Source: Hemibagrus wyckioides
Taxonomy: Eukaryota > Chordata > Actinopteri > Siluriformes > Bagridae
Direction of reading: 5' to 3'
Length of the DNA: 64,000 bases
NCBI RefSeq assembly: GCF_019097595.1
Contig: NC_080711.1
Span: 19,919,928-19,983,927 of the forward strand
In this document: positions 1 through 47,000 of the stretch, in pieces
How the letters are laid out: each line of letters opens with the position of its first letter
Numbering within the stretch: the stretch's first letter is position 1
Program-made: the position numbers and the translations under genes
The notes under the pieces: model-generated
The model's database searches: none
The model's input: the letters and a program-made list of their open reading frames with translations, nothing else
Told to the model about the DNA's origin: nothing

Positions 1-183
1 TTACAATAAGATTAAAAGGGACACTGAATCTGGAATGGGATTGAACAAGCATATATAGGTGTGATGCACACTTTTAGCCATACAGTGTATATATATATGC
101 TGTGATTTGTCCATGGCGGAACACAGAACACTATAGGTCTAAAGCTATAGAAATACAAGTTTATAGGACCGTGGAATAAGAAG
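1..183. other. no recognisable gene, downstream of nsun7 exon 11
   Basis: AT-rich sequence with a short (TA)n. No coding exon or clear polyadenylation signal for the minus-strand gene is evident. Confidence 0.4.
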
Positions 184-35736
<35,553 letters not shown>

Positions 35737-36077
35737 TCTTGCACCTTTGTCTTCTTCGAATTAAAATACACATACATGAAAGTAGGATTAATCATAAACA
35801 AGGGACAAACTAGTAATTGGCCTGCTCTGTCTGCTTTCTTACTTTTATTGCGTCAGTAAACCGAGGCTTGTTAATGTATGAGAAGGTGCTGTTTCAGCAA
35901 AATAATCAACGACAGGTTACAACAGGTTACCTGAAAAAATAAAGTGGAGATACCACTAACAGCACTTCCTGCTTTATTCCAATTAACTATTTAATGCTTA
36001 TTAGACCGAATCACAACGGCTGTACATTTGAAGAATTGGAGAACTTTTCCTTCGAGCCCTTCTAAAACATAAACATA

Positions 36078-37604
36078 CAGTTGTGCTCATACCCTGAAAG
36101 AAATTGTTAAACATTTCCATTTATTTGGAAAATATGACTGGTAATGCAAAAGATTTGTTTCTCATTTAAGGATAGTGGTCAGGTGAAGTCATTAATAATC
36201 ACACAGTTGTTTGACTCCTTTTTAAAACCTAATGATAACTGAAATCACCCAAACAACCCTGATCCAAAGTTTACATATCCTTGAATGTTTGGCTGGAGAG
36301 CACAGAGATGACCACAGAGGTTTAAATAGTTATTAAAGGGAAGTTTCCACACCTGTGACTCATTGTAATTGTATTTAGTGTCTGTGCGTAAATAATCAAT
36401 GATGCACTGACTTGGCTGGGATACTGCACCATGAGGGAAGACAAAAGATCTGCCAATGGACCTGCGTAATAAGGTAGTTAATCTTTATAAAGCAGGAAAA
36501 GGATATAAAAAGATATCTCAGCACTTGAAAATGCCAGTCAGAACTCTGATAAAGCGGGGTTCTGTTGACCACGGTCAGGTAGACCAAGAAAGATTTCACC
36601 CACTACTGCCAGAAGAATTGTTCGGGATGCAAAGAAAAACCCCTAAACAACTTTGAGAGAAATACAGACTGCTCTGGAAAAAACTGGTGCTGTTGTTTCA
36701 AGTAGCACATTAAGGAGGTACTTCAACACAAATGACCTGCATGGTTGAGTCACCAGGAGAAGGCTGTTACTCTGCCCATGCCACAAACAGGCCTGGTTTC
36801 AGTACGTCAGACAGCACCTAGACAAGCCTCAAAGCTTCTGGAGCAGAGTCATTTGGAGTGATGAAACCAAAATTGAACTTTATAGTCACAACCATAAACG
36901 CTATGTTTGAAGAGGAGTCAACAAGGCCTACGGTGAAAAGTACCCCATCCCCACTGTAAAGCATGGTGGTGGATCTCTTATGTTTTGGGGCTGTGTGAGT
37001 TCCAGTGGCACAGGGAAGTTAGTCAAAATTGATGGCAAGATGAATGCAGCATGTTATCAGAAAACTTTGCATTCTACTGCACAAAAGCTGCGCATAGAAT
37101 GCTCTTAGATGTTCCAACATGAGAATGATCCAAAGCACCTAGGATGCCAAGTTGACCCTCCAATGGCTACAACAAAAAAAGTTGAAGGTTCTAGAGTGGC
37201 CATCACAGTCTCCTGACCTCAATGTCATTGAGGCACTTTGGGGAGATCTCAAACGTGCAGTTTGTGCAAGACAACCAAAAAATTTACAGGAACTGGAGGC
37301 ATTTGGCCAAGAAGAATGGACAGCTATACCTACCACCTGAGAGAATTGAGGACCTTATACACAATTATTACAAAAGACTGCATGCCATCACTGATGCTAA
37401 AAGGGGCAATACACAATATTAAGTTCAAACTTTTGAACAGGGATTATTTCCTCTTTTTCTTTATTGTCATGTATTGTTTGATTCTGTTGTGCCTTACATA
37501 TGAACTTGAGTATTTGTTTTGCCTTCTTACTTATGTTTTCTTTAAAAAAAATTAAAAAAAAGGTACACGTCTTGCAAAGGTATGCAAAATTTTGAGCACA
37601 ACTG
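36078..37604 (+). mobile_element. Tc1-like transposon of a second family ('cagttgtgctca')
   Basis: Ends 'cagttgtgctca' and 'tgagcacaactg' with TA at 36076-36077 and 37605-37606. The interior is a plus-strand Tc1 transposase relic: MDLRNKVVNLYKAGKGYKKIS (36456 on), VIWSDETKIELY, VKHGGGSLMFWG, WPSQSPDLNVIEALW (37190 on) and RLHAITDAKRGNTQY. It has several frameshifts and stops. It lies upstream of nsun7 coding exon 1, probably in a 5' intron. Confidence 0.9.
36456..37422 (+). pseudogene. Tc1 transposase relic in the 36078-37604 element
   Basis: The first catalytic Asp lies in WSDETK and the third (Glu) in SPDLNVIEALW; the second lies in the ENDPKH region. At least four stops or shifts separate the pieces, and the C-terminal part is spread over overlapping frames (37152-37340 and 37222-37422). 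Confidence 0.85.
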
Positions 37605-38001
37605 TATTTTTAAAAAGTATTATTTCTGAACTACAATCCCTTAAGCGCCCTGCTGTAAATCTGTAGGACTGCACAATCCATCTTTGTTCTATGTGGGTGA
37701 TTAGTATAAGTCTAACAACAATGAACATCTAGCGAATAATGACATAATGACAGACCTCAGATCTCAAACTGCAGCTCAAATGGCTCAAAGAGCTTCTGTT
37801 GTTGTTTTCGTTGTCAGCTAATGCTCTCATAATCAGCGTGTGCCTTTTTATGATTTTTGACATCTTTTCGCGTGTGACCGATGACGTCATAAGTGTTGCA
37901 TGTAACGCAGAGTCTAACACAGGTTGTGTTGACCTTAAATCAGATCTATGGCACATGAGATCAAGTGCAAAAAGGTTCTAAATACAGAGATTTATACTTA
38001 C

Positions 38002-38070
38002 CAAAGTGACAGAAGAAAATCTTTTCAAGCTGTTCTCCGTCCACGCTCACATAGTTCTCTAAAGCTAATG
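38002..38070 (-). other. nsun7: possible 5' exon of nsun7
   Basis: A good donor (cactttg|gtaagtata on the minus strand) ends a stretch open in one frame (ALENYVSVDGEQLEKIFFCHF). Joined to an acceptor just upstream of exon 1 (after 'aattcgaag') the frame would continue in phase into Met1. No ATG is visible upstream within the open stretch, so it may equally be 5' UTR. Confidence 0.35.
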
Positions 38071-38341
38071 TTTACTTACTCCTGCGCGTTAATGTTTACG
38101 CCAACTTAGTTATTAATTACATCTGACTTCTTTCGTCGTTCGTTACCGCGAAATCTCTGCCTCTCTTCTCCTGCTTCCGCGCCATGGAAAGTTGTTTTTG
38201 TTCCCTTAAATATTTCCTACTGACTTAAGCTGTATGTTTGTTTGTTTTTGAAGCAAATCGGTTAATTCTTGCGGCTTAAAGCGCTAATAAATTCCTGAAG
38301 CCGAGTGGCAGCGCCGGAGCACGCTGAAACGGGAAGCTCTA

Positions 38342-38355
38342 GTTACCATGGTAAC
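38342..38355. promoter_or_regulatory. X-box (RFX binding site), perfect palindrome
   Basis: gttaccatggtaac fits the RFX X-box pattern GTNRCC-N-RGYAAC and is a perfect 14-bp inverted repeat. It lies about 270-340 bp upstream of the possible nsun7 5' exon. RFX2/RFX3 sites of this form drive ciliary and spermatid genes, which suits nsun7. The role is inferred from sequence and position. Confidence 0.6.
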
Positions 38356-38357
38356 TG

Positions 38358-38570
38358 TATGCAAATGAGAGGCGTTGTTTGTAAAGAATAATAAAAAGGA
38401 GGAGGCGTCCATAATAATATTATGCAAATGAAGGGTGTGGTTTGCAGAGAATAGTAAGGAGAAGGAAGCGCGGTCTCATTTCCATAATAATGTTATGCAA
38501 ATGAGGGGTGTGGTTTGTAGAGAATAGTAAGGAGAAGGAGGCGCGGTCTCATTTCCATAGCAACTTTGTG
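38358..38570. repeat. tandem 63-73-bp units with octamer motifs
   Basis: ATGCAAAT (POU octamer) recurs at 38359-38366, 38422-38429 and 38495-38502, each followed by 'ggtgtggtttg'-like and 'gaatagtaaggagaagga' sequence. A fourth, degenerate copy starts near 38567. It adjoins the X-box. Confidence 0.75.
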
Positions 38571-41449
38571 CAAATAAAGTTGAAATGAATTTAAAGAAAT
38601 GAATTCGGACAACATTATTTTAAAATTAAAAATAGTTCGTGTGATATGTAGAAAATACTGATTTGTTTGTTTGGTTAGGCATTTTTGCCAAAGAGATACG
38701 ACACAAGTCAGTGATAAGATAACTCCACCAAATATAATCAATCAATCAATCAATCAATTAATAAAAATAAATAAATAAAGACATGAATAAATAAGTAACC
38801 AAGAAGCTAATATCAGAAAATATTCTAACATGAAAAAATATATACAAATATAACATGTACATGTACAGTTTTCTTTTTCTTTGTAGTTTTATTTGTAATT
38901 CTTCTTTTTTTTAAAAAAAAAAATTGCATTTATCTACCTATATTATCTATCTATCAGTTTATTTAGGTATTAAAACTACCTACATAAATAAATGCCTATT
39001 TTGGAAACTAATCTGTGTAAGGTAACCACCAAAACAAAGAAACATAAATAAATAAATAAACAAATAAATAAGTAATTTATGTAATTATTAATGAACATAA
39101 TCAATAATGAATTTAATTAAGTCCATTAAAAACAAACATCAATACTAATATCAGAAAATACTATATGTATTAATTTTTAGCGAAAACTCAAACAAAAATA
39201 CATTTAAATTGAAATGAAATGAAAACCAACAAACAAAGAAATAAATAAAAAATTATGTTAGCAGACCAGCAATATTTTATTATTTGATTAATTTGGTAAA
39301 ATATCAGACGATATATGTGCAATATTATAGTGAACATTCTGCCTGAAATTGCAAAACAAAAGCAGAAGATTCTTATATATGAATATGAATACAGCTATTC
39401 ATATGAATTCATATACATGTGTGTAATAAGTGTAATAATTACCTGGGCTTGCTGTATAGATTTGTGGATCAACAGTGTTGTTTACATACACATGATACAC
39501 ATCATGCATGTCCCGTATTTCACTTTTTTAAATTAAGCCCACAAAAATATTTAAAATAAACTACCCTGGAGGTTCAATCTATGCAAAAGACTGTATAACA
39601 ATGGACTAAGCTGCTCACTTGCATCCCATGTGTAATTAAACTGCATTTACAATCAATTCTGAATTAGATTTCATAATGGCTTCACTGTTTAGCCCAATAT
39701 TGTGTTGAATAGTGACATTGCACTGAACCTTATAACAAGCATTAGTGGAAAAGAACCACTAAACCAGCACCTTAGCAGTTAAACCCCTCATCTTTGGGTG
39801 TATAATCATATAAAAGCCCACTGTGTTACTGCATCTCAACAAAGGCACGTAGTCACACACTTAATCCTCTGACCCAAGGAGTTAGGATTTGTGAAATAGC
39901 TTGCAATGCACTGTACCTGTATGTGTGTGTGTGTGTGTGTGTGTGATGGCATTTACTTTTGGGATTAAAACTCACAGCCTGCTGTAAAAAATTAAGGTCC
40001 TGCTACTCATAATGGCATTGACAAATCTAAAAGTCATAATAAACCTTAACCATTTCTGGTCGGAAAAAAATTCTTCTGCAGGCAGCCATGATCTTATAAC
40101 AAGAGGAAAGGTGCAGCCCATCATAAACTATTCCCTCTCTCTCTCTCTCTCTCTGTTCCTCATAAAGATGGTCAGTCGACGTGCATCTCCTATCAGCGTA
40201 CTCCAGATGTGGCCCTGCCATCATATAATAGTGGGATTCATTGGGCGTTTGGAAGTAAATCTGGTCTGATTGAGCAAAGGGCTTGGGTAATTGCAGTCGT
40301 AAGCATTTAGATGGAGCAGCGCTCTGCGTTGTGAGAGCCGCTCACTTAGAAATGGCTTTTTATCCTGAGCTGCTGATTCAACACTCACTCAGAAACACTG
40401 GAGATTGGAAGCTGTAGCTTCAATCGGAGGCCATTCTGCCACATGCTGCGAAAGGGTTGAAAAATTCAGTGATTGCATTCCCTAATCCTTAGTCTGGCTT
40501 CAAGACACTCTCACACACTCTCCTGTGCAGTATGGATGCAATGAGATGCTTTCCATAGCAGGTCCACTAACAAAAACTTTTTTATTTCACTTAACCTTAT
40601 TTCATATTGTTCCAGAATGTAACACAAGGAATTCTTCAACAAGTCAAACACAAACTTGTCTTAGAATTAAAACAGTTCTTGGTTGGTGACTGATATACAT
40701 ACTGACTAGGACACGCCATCTGGTTGTCGAGTATTAGAGTATTAGAGGATGCTGCCCTCTAGTGAAAGAAAAAGAGCAATACAACATGATTCCCTCCATT
40801 TATTTATTTAAGTATAAAATACAATATAATAAGGTGTGCTGTTAGAGGAAAATAATCAACAACAGGTTTCTGTTTCTGTTCTTGAACTCATGAGCCAATC
40901 ATGAACAATCTTTTATAGAACTCTGCACGTTTTATTCTGGGAGCTCTCAGCCAATCATGTGCCTTCTATTCCTGACCTTGTATCAAATCATATACACTTC
41001 CATTCTGGAGCTCTCAGCCAATCATGTGCATTCTATTCTGGAACTCCTATCCAATCATACACAATCCATTCTGGAGTTCTCAGCCAATCATACGCAATCC
41101 ATTCTGGAGTTCTCAGCTAATCATACGCAATCCATTCTGGAACTCATATCCAATCATACGCAATCCATTCTGGATTCTCAGCCAATCATGTGCATTCTAT
41201 TCTGGAGCTCTCAGGCATTAGGTAACAAGCTATTCTTGAACTCTGAGTCATTCATTTGCAGTCTGGCATTTGATCCCAATCGTCAGGTTGGTTCTGGTTT
41301 CTAAGGAATTCTCAGCTAAAACATGGGCATTCTAGACCTTGATATTCGAGCCAGTGATGTGCATTCTATTCAATCACGTATGTATGTGTGTGATTACATG
41401 TACATACATTCAAGCAATCTTTTGATCAGGTGAATATAGCTCTATGTGA
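38571..41449. other. intergenic region between nsun7 and chrna9
   Basis: AT-rich from 38.6 to 39.5 kb with (AAAT)n runs, then (TG)n at 39924-39945 and (TC)n at 40132-40154. A complex stretch at 40270-40520 could be regulatory. No gene was recognised; genes found here in human (RBM47) are absent. Confidence 0.5.
40905..41215. repeat. tandem repeat, about 33-bp unit
   Basis: Seven or so copies of 'tcagccaatcatacgcaatc' plus 'cattctggagttc', downstream of the chrna9 stop codon. Confidence 0.88.
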
Positions 41450-42006
41450 TCACGACGACTTGCCGATGATGAGGATGCTCATGAGGAAAACCATGGCAAA
41501 GAAGATCCACATGAAGAACCTGTCCATCACCTTGGCCACCTTTTTCCACTCAGCCACTTTCAGTGAAGTCAACTTCTGCTCTCGGAAGCAGTTTGCAATG
41601 TACTCAACGTTCTTGATGAGCTTCAGGTCTCCGGCAAAACCATCACTATGAGGCCCGCAAAACATGCAGGCCTCAAAGGTTATATTTGCAGAAGGAAGTT
41701 TTTCATCATTGGGACAGCAAGGGAGACTTGAAGGGTTTCTGGTTGGTTCTGGGTTCTGCTTGGGTGGTTTCCGTTGAGGGTTCAGTGTATGGCGTTTGTC
41801 TGCATTTTTCTTTCGTGCTAGCGATGAGGTGCAGCTCTCTCCAACTTCATAGACGAAGAAGATCCTGCTCATATAGCCGATGATGAGCACTTTGGCCCAG
41901 TGAGGGACTGGTTTGGCTTCAGCACCACAGAAATGGATGTTCATGATGAAGATGGTGAGAGAGGTAGAGGCTGTGATCATTGTCATCGTCGCAATGTAGT
42001 ATTTCC
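41450..42006 (-). CDS. chrna9: chrna9 exon 6 (TM3, intracellular loop, TM4)
   Basis: Residues 295-479 and stop. [17 protein letters not shown] follows TM3; the variable basic loop is Lys/Pro-rich; [20 protein letters not shown] leads into TM4. Confidence 0.95.
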
Positions 42007-42789
42007 CTGAGTCAACAGTTTTAATTAGTTCATTCATTGAATCACTGAATCACTTGAATTCAAATGAAACTCGATAGATTCAGTGAATGATTCGAAATAA
42101 ATCACGGATTCATTTGTGTAAGTGTGCATGGAGGATTGTTAGCTCACCTATCAGAGGCACGCTCTCAGAGGGTGGCATGCTCTCGGCCACCACCAGCTGG
42201 AAGACGGTGAGCGCCAGCAGCACGGTGACACCCAACGAGACCTTCTCACCTGAGTCCGCAGGCAGGAAGAAGCCAAGTGGCGCAAGGAAGGAGATAAGGA
42301 AGCAAGGCAGCAGCAGGTTGAAAACGTAGAAGGAGGAGCGTCTGCGTAGCAGTAGTGTGTATGTGATGTCCGGGTACGGGTCCGAGCAGCAGCCATACAT
42401 GATCACGTTCTTGGTGGCAGGCATGCCATCACACTCCCACTCCACATTCTCCACCAGGTCTGAGAGGTCACCGCTAGTCATCGCCATGGTGATGTCCACC
42501 TGAGTTAAAACCCCTAGTTAAGTTTTTAATGAGCGATTCTCATATGTCTGAGTTTACTGAATTAGTTATGAAAAATGTGTCTGTGTATGTGTACCTGATT
42601 GCCGTTATAGGTCCAAGAGCCAAAGGTGAGATTACACTGCTGACTGTCGAAAGGGAAGTAGGACACATCCACCACACACGAGCTTTTGGTGATGGCTGGA
42701 GCATCCCATGTGATTTCACCGGTGTACCGCAGCACAACGTTAGTGTCCACTGGGCTGGGCAAATCTTCATCAGCTCTATTACAGTGTAA

Positions 42790-42881
<92 letters not shown>

Positions 42882-45057
42882 TGTAGGGTAATATAGCATT
42901 AGGATACAATAGGATAGTGTAGTATAGCAATGCAAAATATAGTATAGTAATGCTAGTTAGAACACTAAGCCTGGTTTCTGAATGTGTGTTATGGAATTTT
43001 GGAACAGCGCTAGGTCTGATCTGTCAGTGTGTGTACATGATTGTGCATACTTGTTGTAAAGCACTACGTCGGGTCTCCACACCAGGCTGCTGGGGATGCG
43101 GATGACCTCAAGACCGTCATACTCGTCCTTATCCCATTTCAGGAAGGCATCATACCATGTCTGCCTTATCCACAGGTATGCTATAAGAACTTGGTTGCGC
43201 TCATCCTACACACACACACACAATCAATAGCGTGCAGAAAAGGGTTGTAATAGTGAGATTAGCAGGGTAGTGAAACACCTGGCTAGACAGAGTCAAAGAT
43301 CAAGAATACCACTGATGTAATGGCTGACTGTCTGTTTCTCACACACTGTGTAAAAGGAGACACACACTCGCATAGTATCAGATTATTTGAAGGTGTGACT
43401 GTTGGCCAAAATCCTTAAAGCTGTATCCCAAATGTTCTAGTATTCAAGTGAATAAAGGTCATTCTAACGAGTAATAATTCTCGGAAACATAAAAGGTTTA
43501 ATATGGTGTCCAGAGGTACTGTGTCAGTAACTGCTGGACTGTTCTGAGTGCAGGATCTTGGGTCATTTTCCACTTTCTAGTAAGTATGACATTTGCATAT
43601 TATGGTATTTTCGACTATTTTGGCGTTAATTGCTAATAATAATAATTCTAGCTATTATATGAGTCTAATTGGTTCAATTATTCTGATTTTATGTGTGTTT
43701 ATACCTGCTACATTCCATTAGTTTATAAGTGTATTAGCAGCACAGCAAAGACGTATTTGTGGGTGTGTAATTCTTGTATTGCTTCTATCTTGTTTCTGGA
43801 CTAGATCATTAGGTTGAGACCATGTAATGAGGACTGTTTAGTGAGACCATTTGCTGGGCAGTTTGTCAAGAGATTCATGTAATGTGAGCCATGCCATCTG
43901 AACTGGGTCACAGGGACTAGGTCATGGAGGGCACATCACAGAGACTGCATTGTGAGGACCAGGTCACACAGGAGTACATCATGGCACCTGTGTTTTTAGG
44001 ACCCTGTCATCAAGACTACATTGTCTTGGGAAGCGCCATGGAGAATTTAACACAACTGGATTTAGGGACCGTGTCATATGGACCACTGTATAAAGTTTGT
44101 GTCAGAAGGGCTGTGTTGTGAAAACCTTGCATTTGGGGACTGGGTTATGGGAACCAGGTTGTGGAGGTAGTGTAATTTAATGGAATCAGCTTCACAGAGC
44201 TTTCACTATAGGAAGTGCTTCATAAGAGGCATTGTGAGGACCAGGTCATGGAAGAGATGGAAGGGACCACCTTTTCGCCACCTCCAGGACTTGGAGACTG
44301 GATCTTCAGGGCTGCACTGTAGAGACCACATGATGGGAATCAAGTTATAGAGATCGTGTCACGGAGACGATGCCATAGGGTTCAGGTAAAGGAGACTGTA
44401 TAATAGAGGAAATGAGGAACTATAGGGACCACATCAGAGATGGTATCATGTGACCATGTTGCGAAAACTAGGTCATACTTCGAAACCAGTATGCAGTGAA
44501 ACGTATAGTGGGGACCTGTACAAGAGTGCCTGTGATTATTTCTCAGATATTAAACTTGTTTTAGGACCAAGAATATCTTATCCCCGACAATACAGTAACA
44601 CAAAATTTTGCTCGTACTCACCATGTCTTTAATCTGAGACAATGTGACCTGCAGTGTGACATTCAGGGTTTTGTCTGTGTCTTCCACGGGCCTCAGAGCA
44701 TTCGAATAATTCTCCATAAGGTCATTTAGCAGTTGATGCGCAAAGTGACCTTGGGCTGCATGAGCCGCTGGACACCAAAACACACACAGACACACACAAT
44801 TACACTCTTCGTAATCTGAATTCATCAGTCAGCGTGGTCCTAGAAAAGTTTGTCATACAGTGGTTTGCGTAAGTATTCACCCTCCTTTGAACGTTGTATT
44901 ACAACCTGAAACCAATCTTCACCGTCTAATTGATCTTAGAGCAAAAAAACTTGGTCATCTTTACAATAAACACATGAAGAATGAGAGAAGATAATGCAAC
45001 ACACTTACCCTCCAATAACAGTGTTACAAAACACACAGACGCAACCGTGAAGCCCAT
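41450..45057 (-). CDS. chrna9: nicotinic acetylcholine receptor alpha-9-type subunit (6 exons)
   Basis: Exons, 5' to 3': 45057-45009, 44767-44622, 43205-43051, 42775-42595, 42499-42148, 42006-41450. Phases agree and sum to 1440 nt, 479 aa, the same length as human CHRNA9. It is a Cys-loop cation-channel subunit of the plasma membrane. A short signal peptide ([17 protein letters not shown]) precedes an extracellular domain with the Cys-loop Cys150-Cys164 ([10 protein letters not shown] between), an N-glycosylation site NLT at 165, and the alpha-subunit vicinal pair Cys214-Cys215 ([10 protein letters not shown]). TM1 is about 235-257, TM2 262-284 ([18 protein letters not shown]), TM3 296-318 and TM4 about 454-475. 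In vertebrates alpha-9 works with alpha-10 in efferent synapses of hair cells. Flanking ube2k and nsun7 support chrna9, although the TM2-TM3 stretch also resembles alpha-10. Fish a/b paralogue not resolved. Confidence 0.94.
42148..42499 (-). CDS. chrna9: chrna9 exon 5 (vicinal Cys, TM1, TM2)
   Basis: Residues 178-294. Contains [12 protein letters not shown]1 and the pore-lining TM2 flanked by GEK at the inner end. Confidence 0.95.
42595..42775 (-). CDS. chrna9: chrna9 exon 4 (Cys-loop)
   Basis: Residues 117-177 with the Cys-loop and WTYNGNQ. The 3' splice site (ctgtaatag) has almost no pyrimidine tract: an (AT)n repeat begins 18 bp upstream. Confidence 0.94.
42793..42876. repeat. (TA)n microsatellite, about 84 bp
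   Basis: Uninterrupted TA dinucleotide tract in chrna9 intron 3, immediately 5' of the exon 4 acceptor on the minus strand. Confidence 0.97.
43051..43205 (-). CDS. chrna9: chrna9 exon 3
   Basis: Residues 66-116: [19 protein letters not shown] and [13 protein letters not shown], including the loop A region (WRPDVVLYN). No methionine-led ORF covers it on the minus strand; it was found by translating directly. Confidence 0.95.
43206..44621. other. chrna9 intron 2, no gene seen
   Basis: From about 43800 to 44520 the plus strand repeats loosely words such as 'gggaccaggtca' and 'gtgaggacc', a degenerate tandem repeat. Nothing coding is supported. Confidence 0.5.
44622..44767 (-). CDS. chrna9: chrna9 exon 2
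   Basis: Residues 17-65, N-terminal ligand-binding domain: [20 protein letters not shown] and VTLSQIKDM, nearly identical to the human family member. Confidence 0.95.
44859..44995. mobile_element. Tc1/mariner end fragment of a third family
   Basis: 'cagtggtttgcgtaagtatt' preceded by TA and followed by 'caccctcctttgaa' and 'gtattacaacctgaaa' is the inverted-repeat end common in fish Tc1 elements. Only one end is seen, in chrna9 intron 1. Confidence 0.55.
45009..45057 (-). CDS. chrna9: chrna9 exon 1 (signal peptide)
   Basis: 49 nt encoding the hydrophobic signal peptide from ATG at 45057; donor gtaagt. The split codon completes as Ala with exon 2. It is too short to be found as an ORF. Confidence 0.85.
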
Positions 45058-46111
45058 GATCCGGCTCAAGGAAGAAATAGATCAGACCAACACTGTACCC
45101 AAGCCAGCATACTGCCACTCTGATAATGAAACGCTGCACCAGGTGGTTTTATTTTACTCTGTTGTAATGTAATGGCTGTGTCCCAAATGGCTCCTTAAGC
45201 TACAGGTGCTATGTCTAGTCCACATGTTTTCTGTTCTGGCTCTTCAGTTATTCAAATGAAGTAATACAGGCTAGTTACTGACATGTCCCAGAATTGAAAA
45301 TGGACTAAGAATATTCTTAATATAGTGGATTATATAGGTATAGGAGGTCATATAGTGCACTACATTGGGGTAGACATTATTTTACATCCTATGCCATGCA
45401 CTCAGTATAAATACCTTACATGTAGTGCACTATACATGTACATACATTGTGTAGAACCTGTAAAAAGTCCTGACTGACTCGGTACTTTTGCAATTTAAGT
45501 AAACTTATAGTTATTATTATTATTTTAAAACCTAGCCTACATAGTGCACTTCTCTTGGACGTCGGAGCAGGTTTGGGTTGCAGCCCATTGTTTTGATTGT
45601 CAGAAAGAGACCTCACCAGTCTCTCGTGCTTAGACGCAACAGGATATGGCACAGAAACCAGATGCGGCTGCGCTCCAGCCACGCCGCCATTCAGCTGTCA
45701 ATCAGCGGCAGACGGTCAGCGGAGACAACACGGTGATGAAGGTGGAGATAAGAGGTGTGTTGGTGTGTTGCCAGTTCGCTTTATATCTGCATTAAGACTG
45801 ACCTGATCTCCATTTATTCATCCAAACATCAACCTTCCATCTATCTATCTGTTCAATTTTTTACATTCATCTATCTTTCTATGTTTGGGATTCAGTGCAT
45901 GGTATCACTCACTTCCTGTCAGACATATAGTGCCCTATGTAGGGTGCAGAAGCTATTGTTTTTTTTTCTTTACTTTAGGTAGTATGGGGATTCTTGACTA
46001 ATGGTTCCATGTTGTCTAGTGTGCTGAGAAGTGTGTAGAAGATAAGGTACTGTACAGTTTGGTGAATATTTGTGTCTCACACACACAGACTTCAGAATCC
46101 AGAGAGGGGCA

Positions 46112-46250
46112 GCAGAGCGGCGCAGTGGGTAGCTTTGCCTCATCATAGCTCAAATTGTTGTGTGTGGACATTCTGTGCATGTTCTCCCTGTGTCGGCATG
46201 AGTGTCTTCAGGGTTTGTGTGTGTGTGTGTTCATAGCACTTAGCCACTGT
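46112..46250 (+). mobile_element. truncated tRNA-derived SINE
   Basis: 'gcggcgcagtgggtagc' (A-box head) is followed by 'tgtgtggacattctgtgcat' and 'gttctccctgtgt', a decayed relative of the SINE at 19716-20075. Confidence 0.55.
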
Positions 46251-46659
46251 AAATTTTTAAAAACATAAATGCACAAGGTGATCATTACCTATCATTTCAC
46301 TCTTTAGAAACACATACACACACACACCCCACAAAGAGTCATGATGGACCTAAAATTATCAGTCCATTTTTTCTTGAAGCTTGAGTTTTCAAGTATGGCA
46401 GTTAGAGAGCTCTATAGCTTATCCCATAAAACACTGACACACACACACACGGTCTCAGCATGGATTCAGTGAACCATCTGCCACCGCTTACATACACCTC
46501 AGTGAACACAAATTTAACCACCCTATGTCCAAGACACACACAGAGGTCCACTGTTTGCTTTACACTTCATATACATGTACACATAGATGATTAGACCCTT
46601 AAACACTAATGCTTAATTGCATTACCTTCATTTAGTTACACCAATATTCATGAATATTT

Positions 46660-47000
46660 ATAAAGATAGCTATTTAACATTAGGGAATATGCCTAAATGT
46701 GGCTAGGTAAGATTAAAAAAATGTGCCTAAAGATAGCTCACAAACATTAAGGAATATCTAAGAAGATAGCTAGCTAACATTAGGGACTGTCCCTGAAGAT
46801 AGTTATCTAATATTATGGAATCTCACTGAATACAGCTAGCTAATATTAAGAAATGTCCCCGAAGATAGTTAGCTAATATTACGGAATGTCTCAGACGATA
46901 GTTAGCTAATATTAAAGAAATGCCCCTGAAGATAGTGAATGGTTAACAATAAGGAAGTGGATAGTGAACATTAAGGAATGTCTCTGAAGATAGCTAATAT
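46660..47000. repeat. minisatellite, about 32-bp unit
   Basis: About ten diverged copies of 'gaagatagttagctaatatt' plus 'aaggaatgtccct'. Confidence 0.8.
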
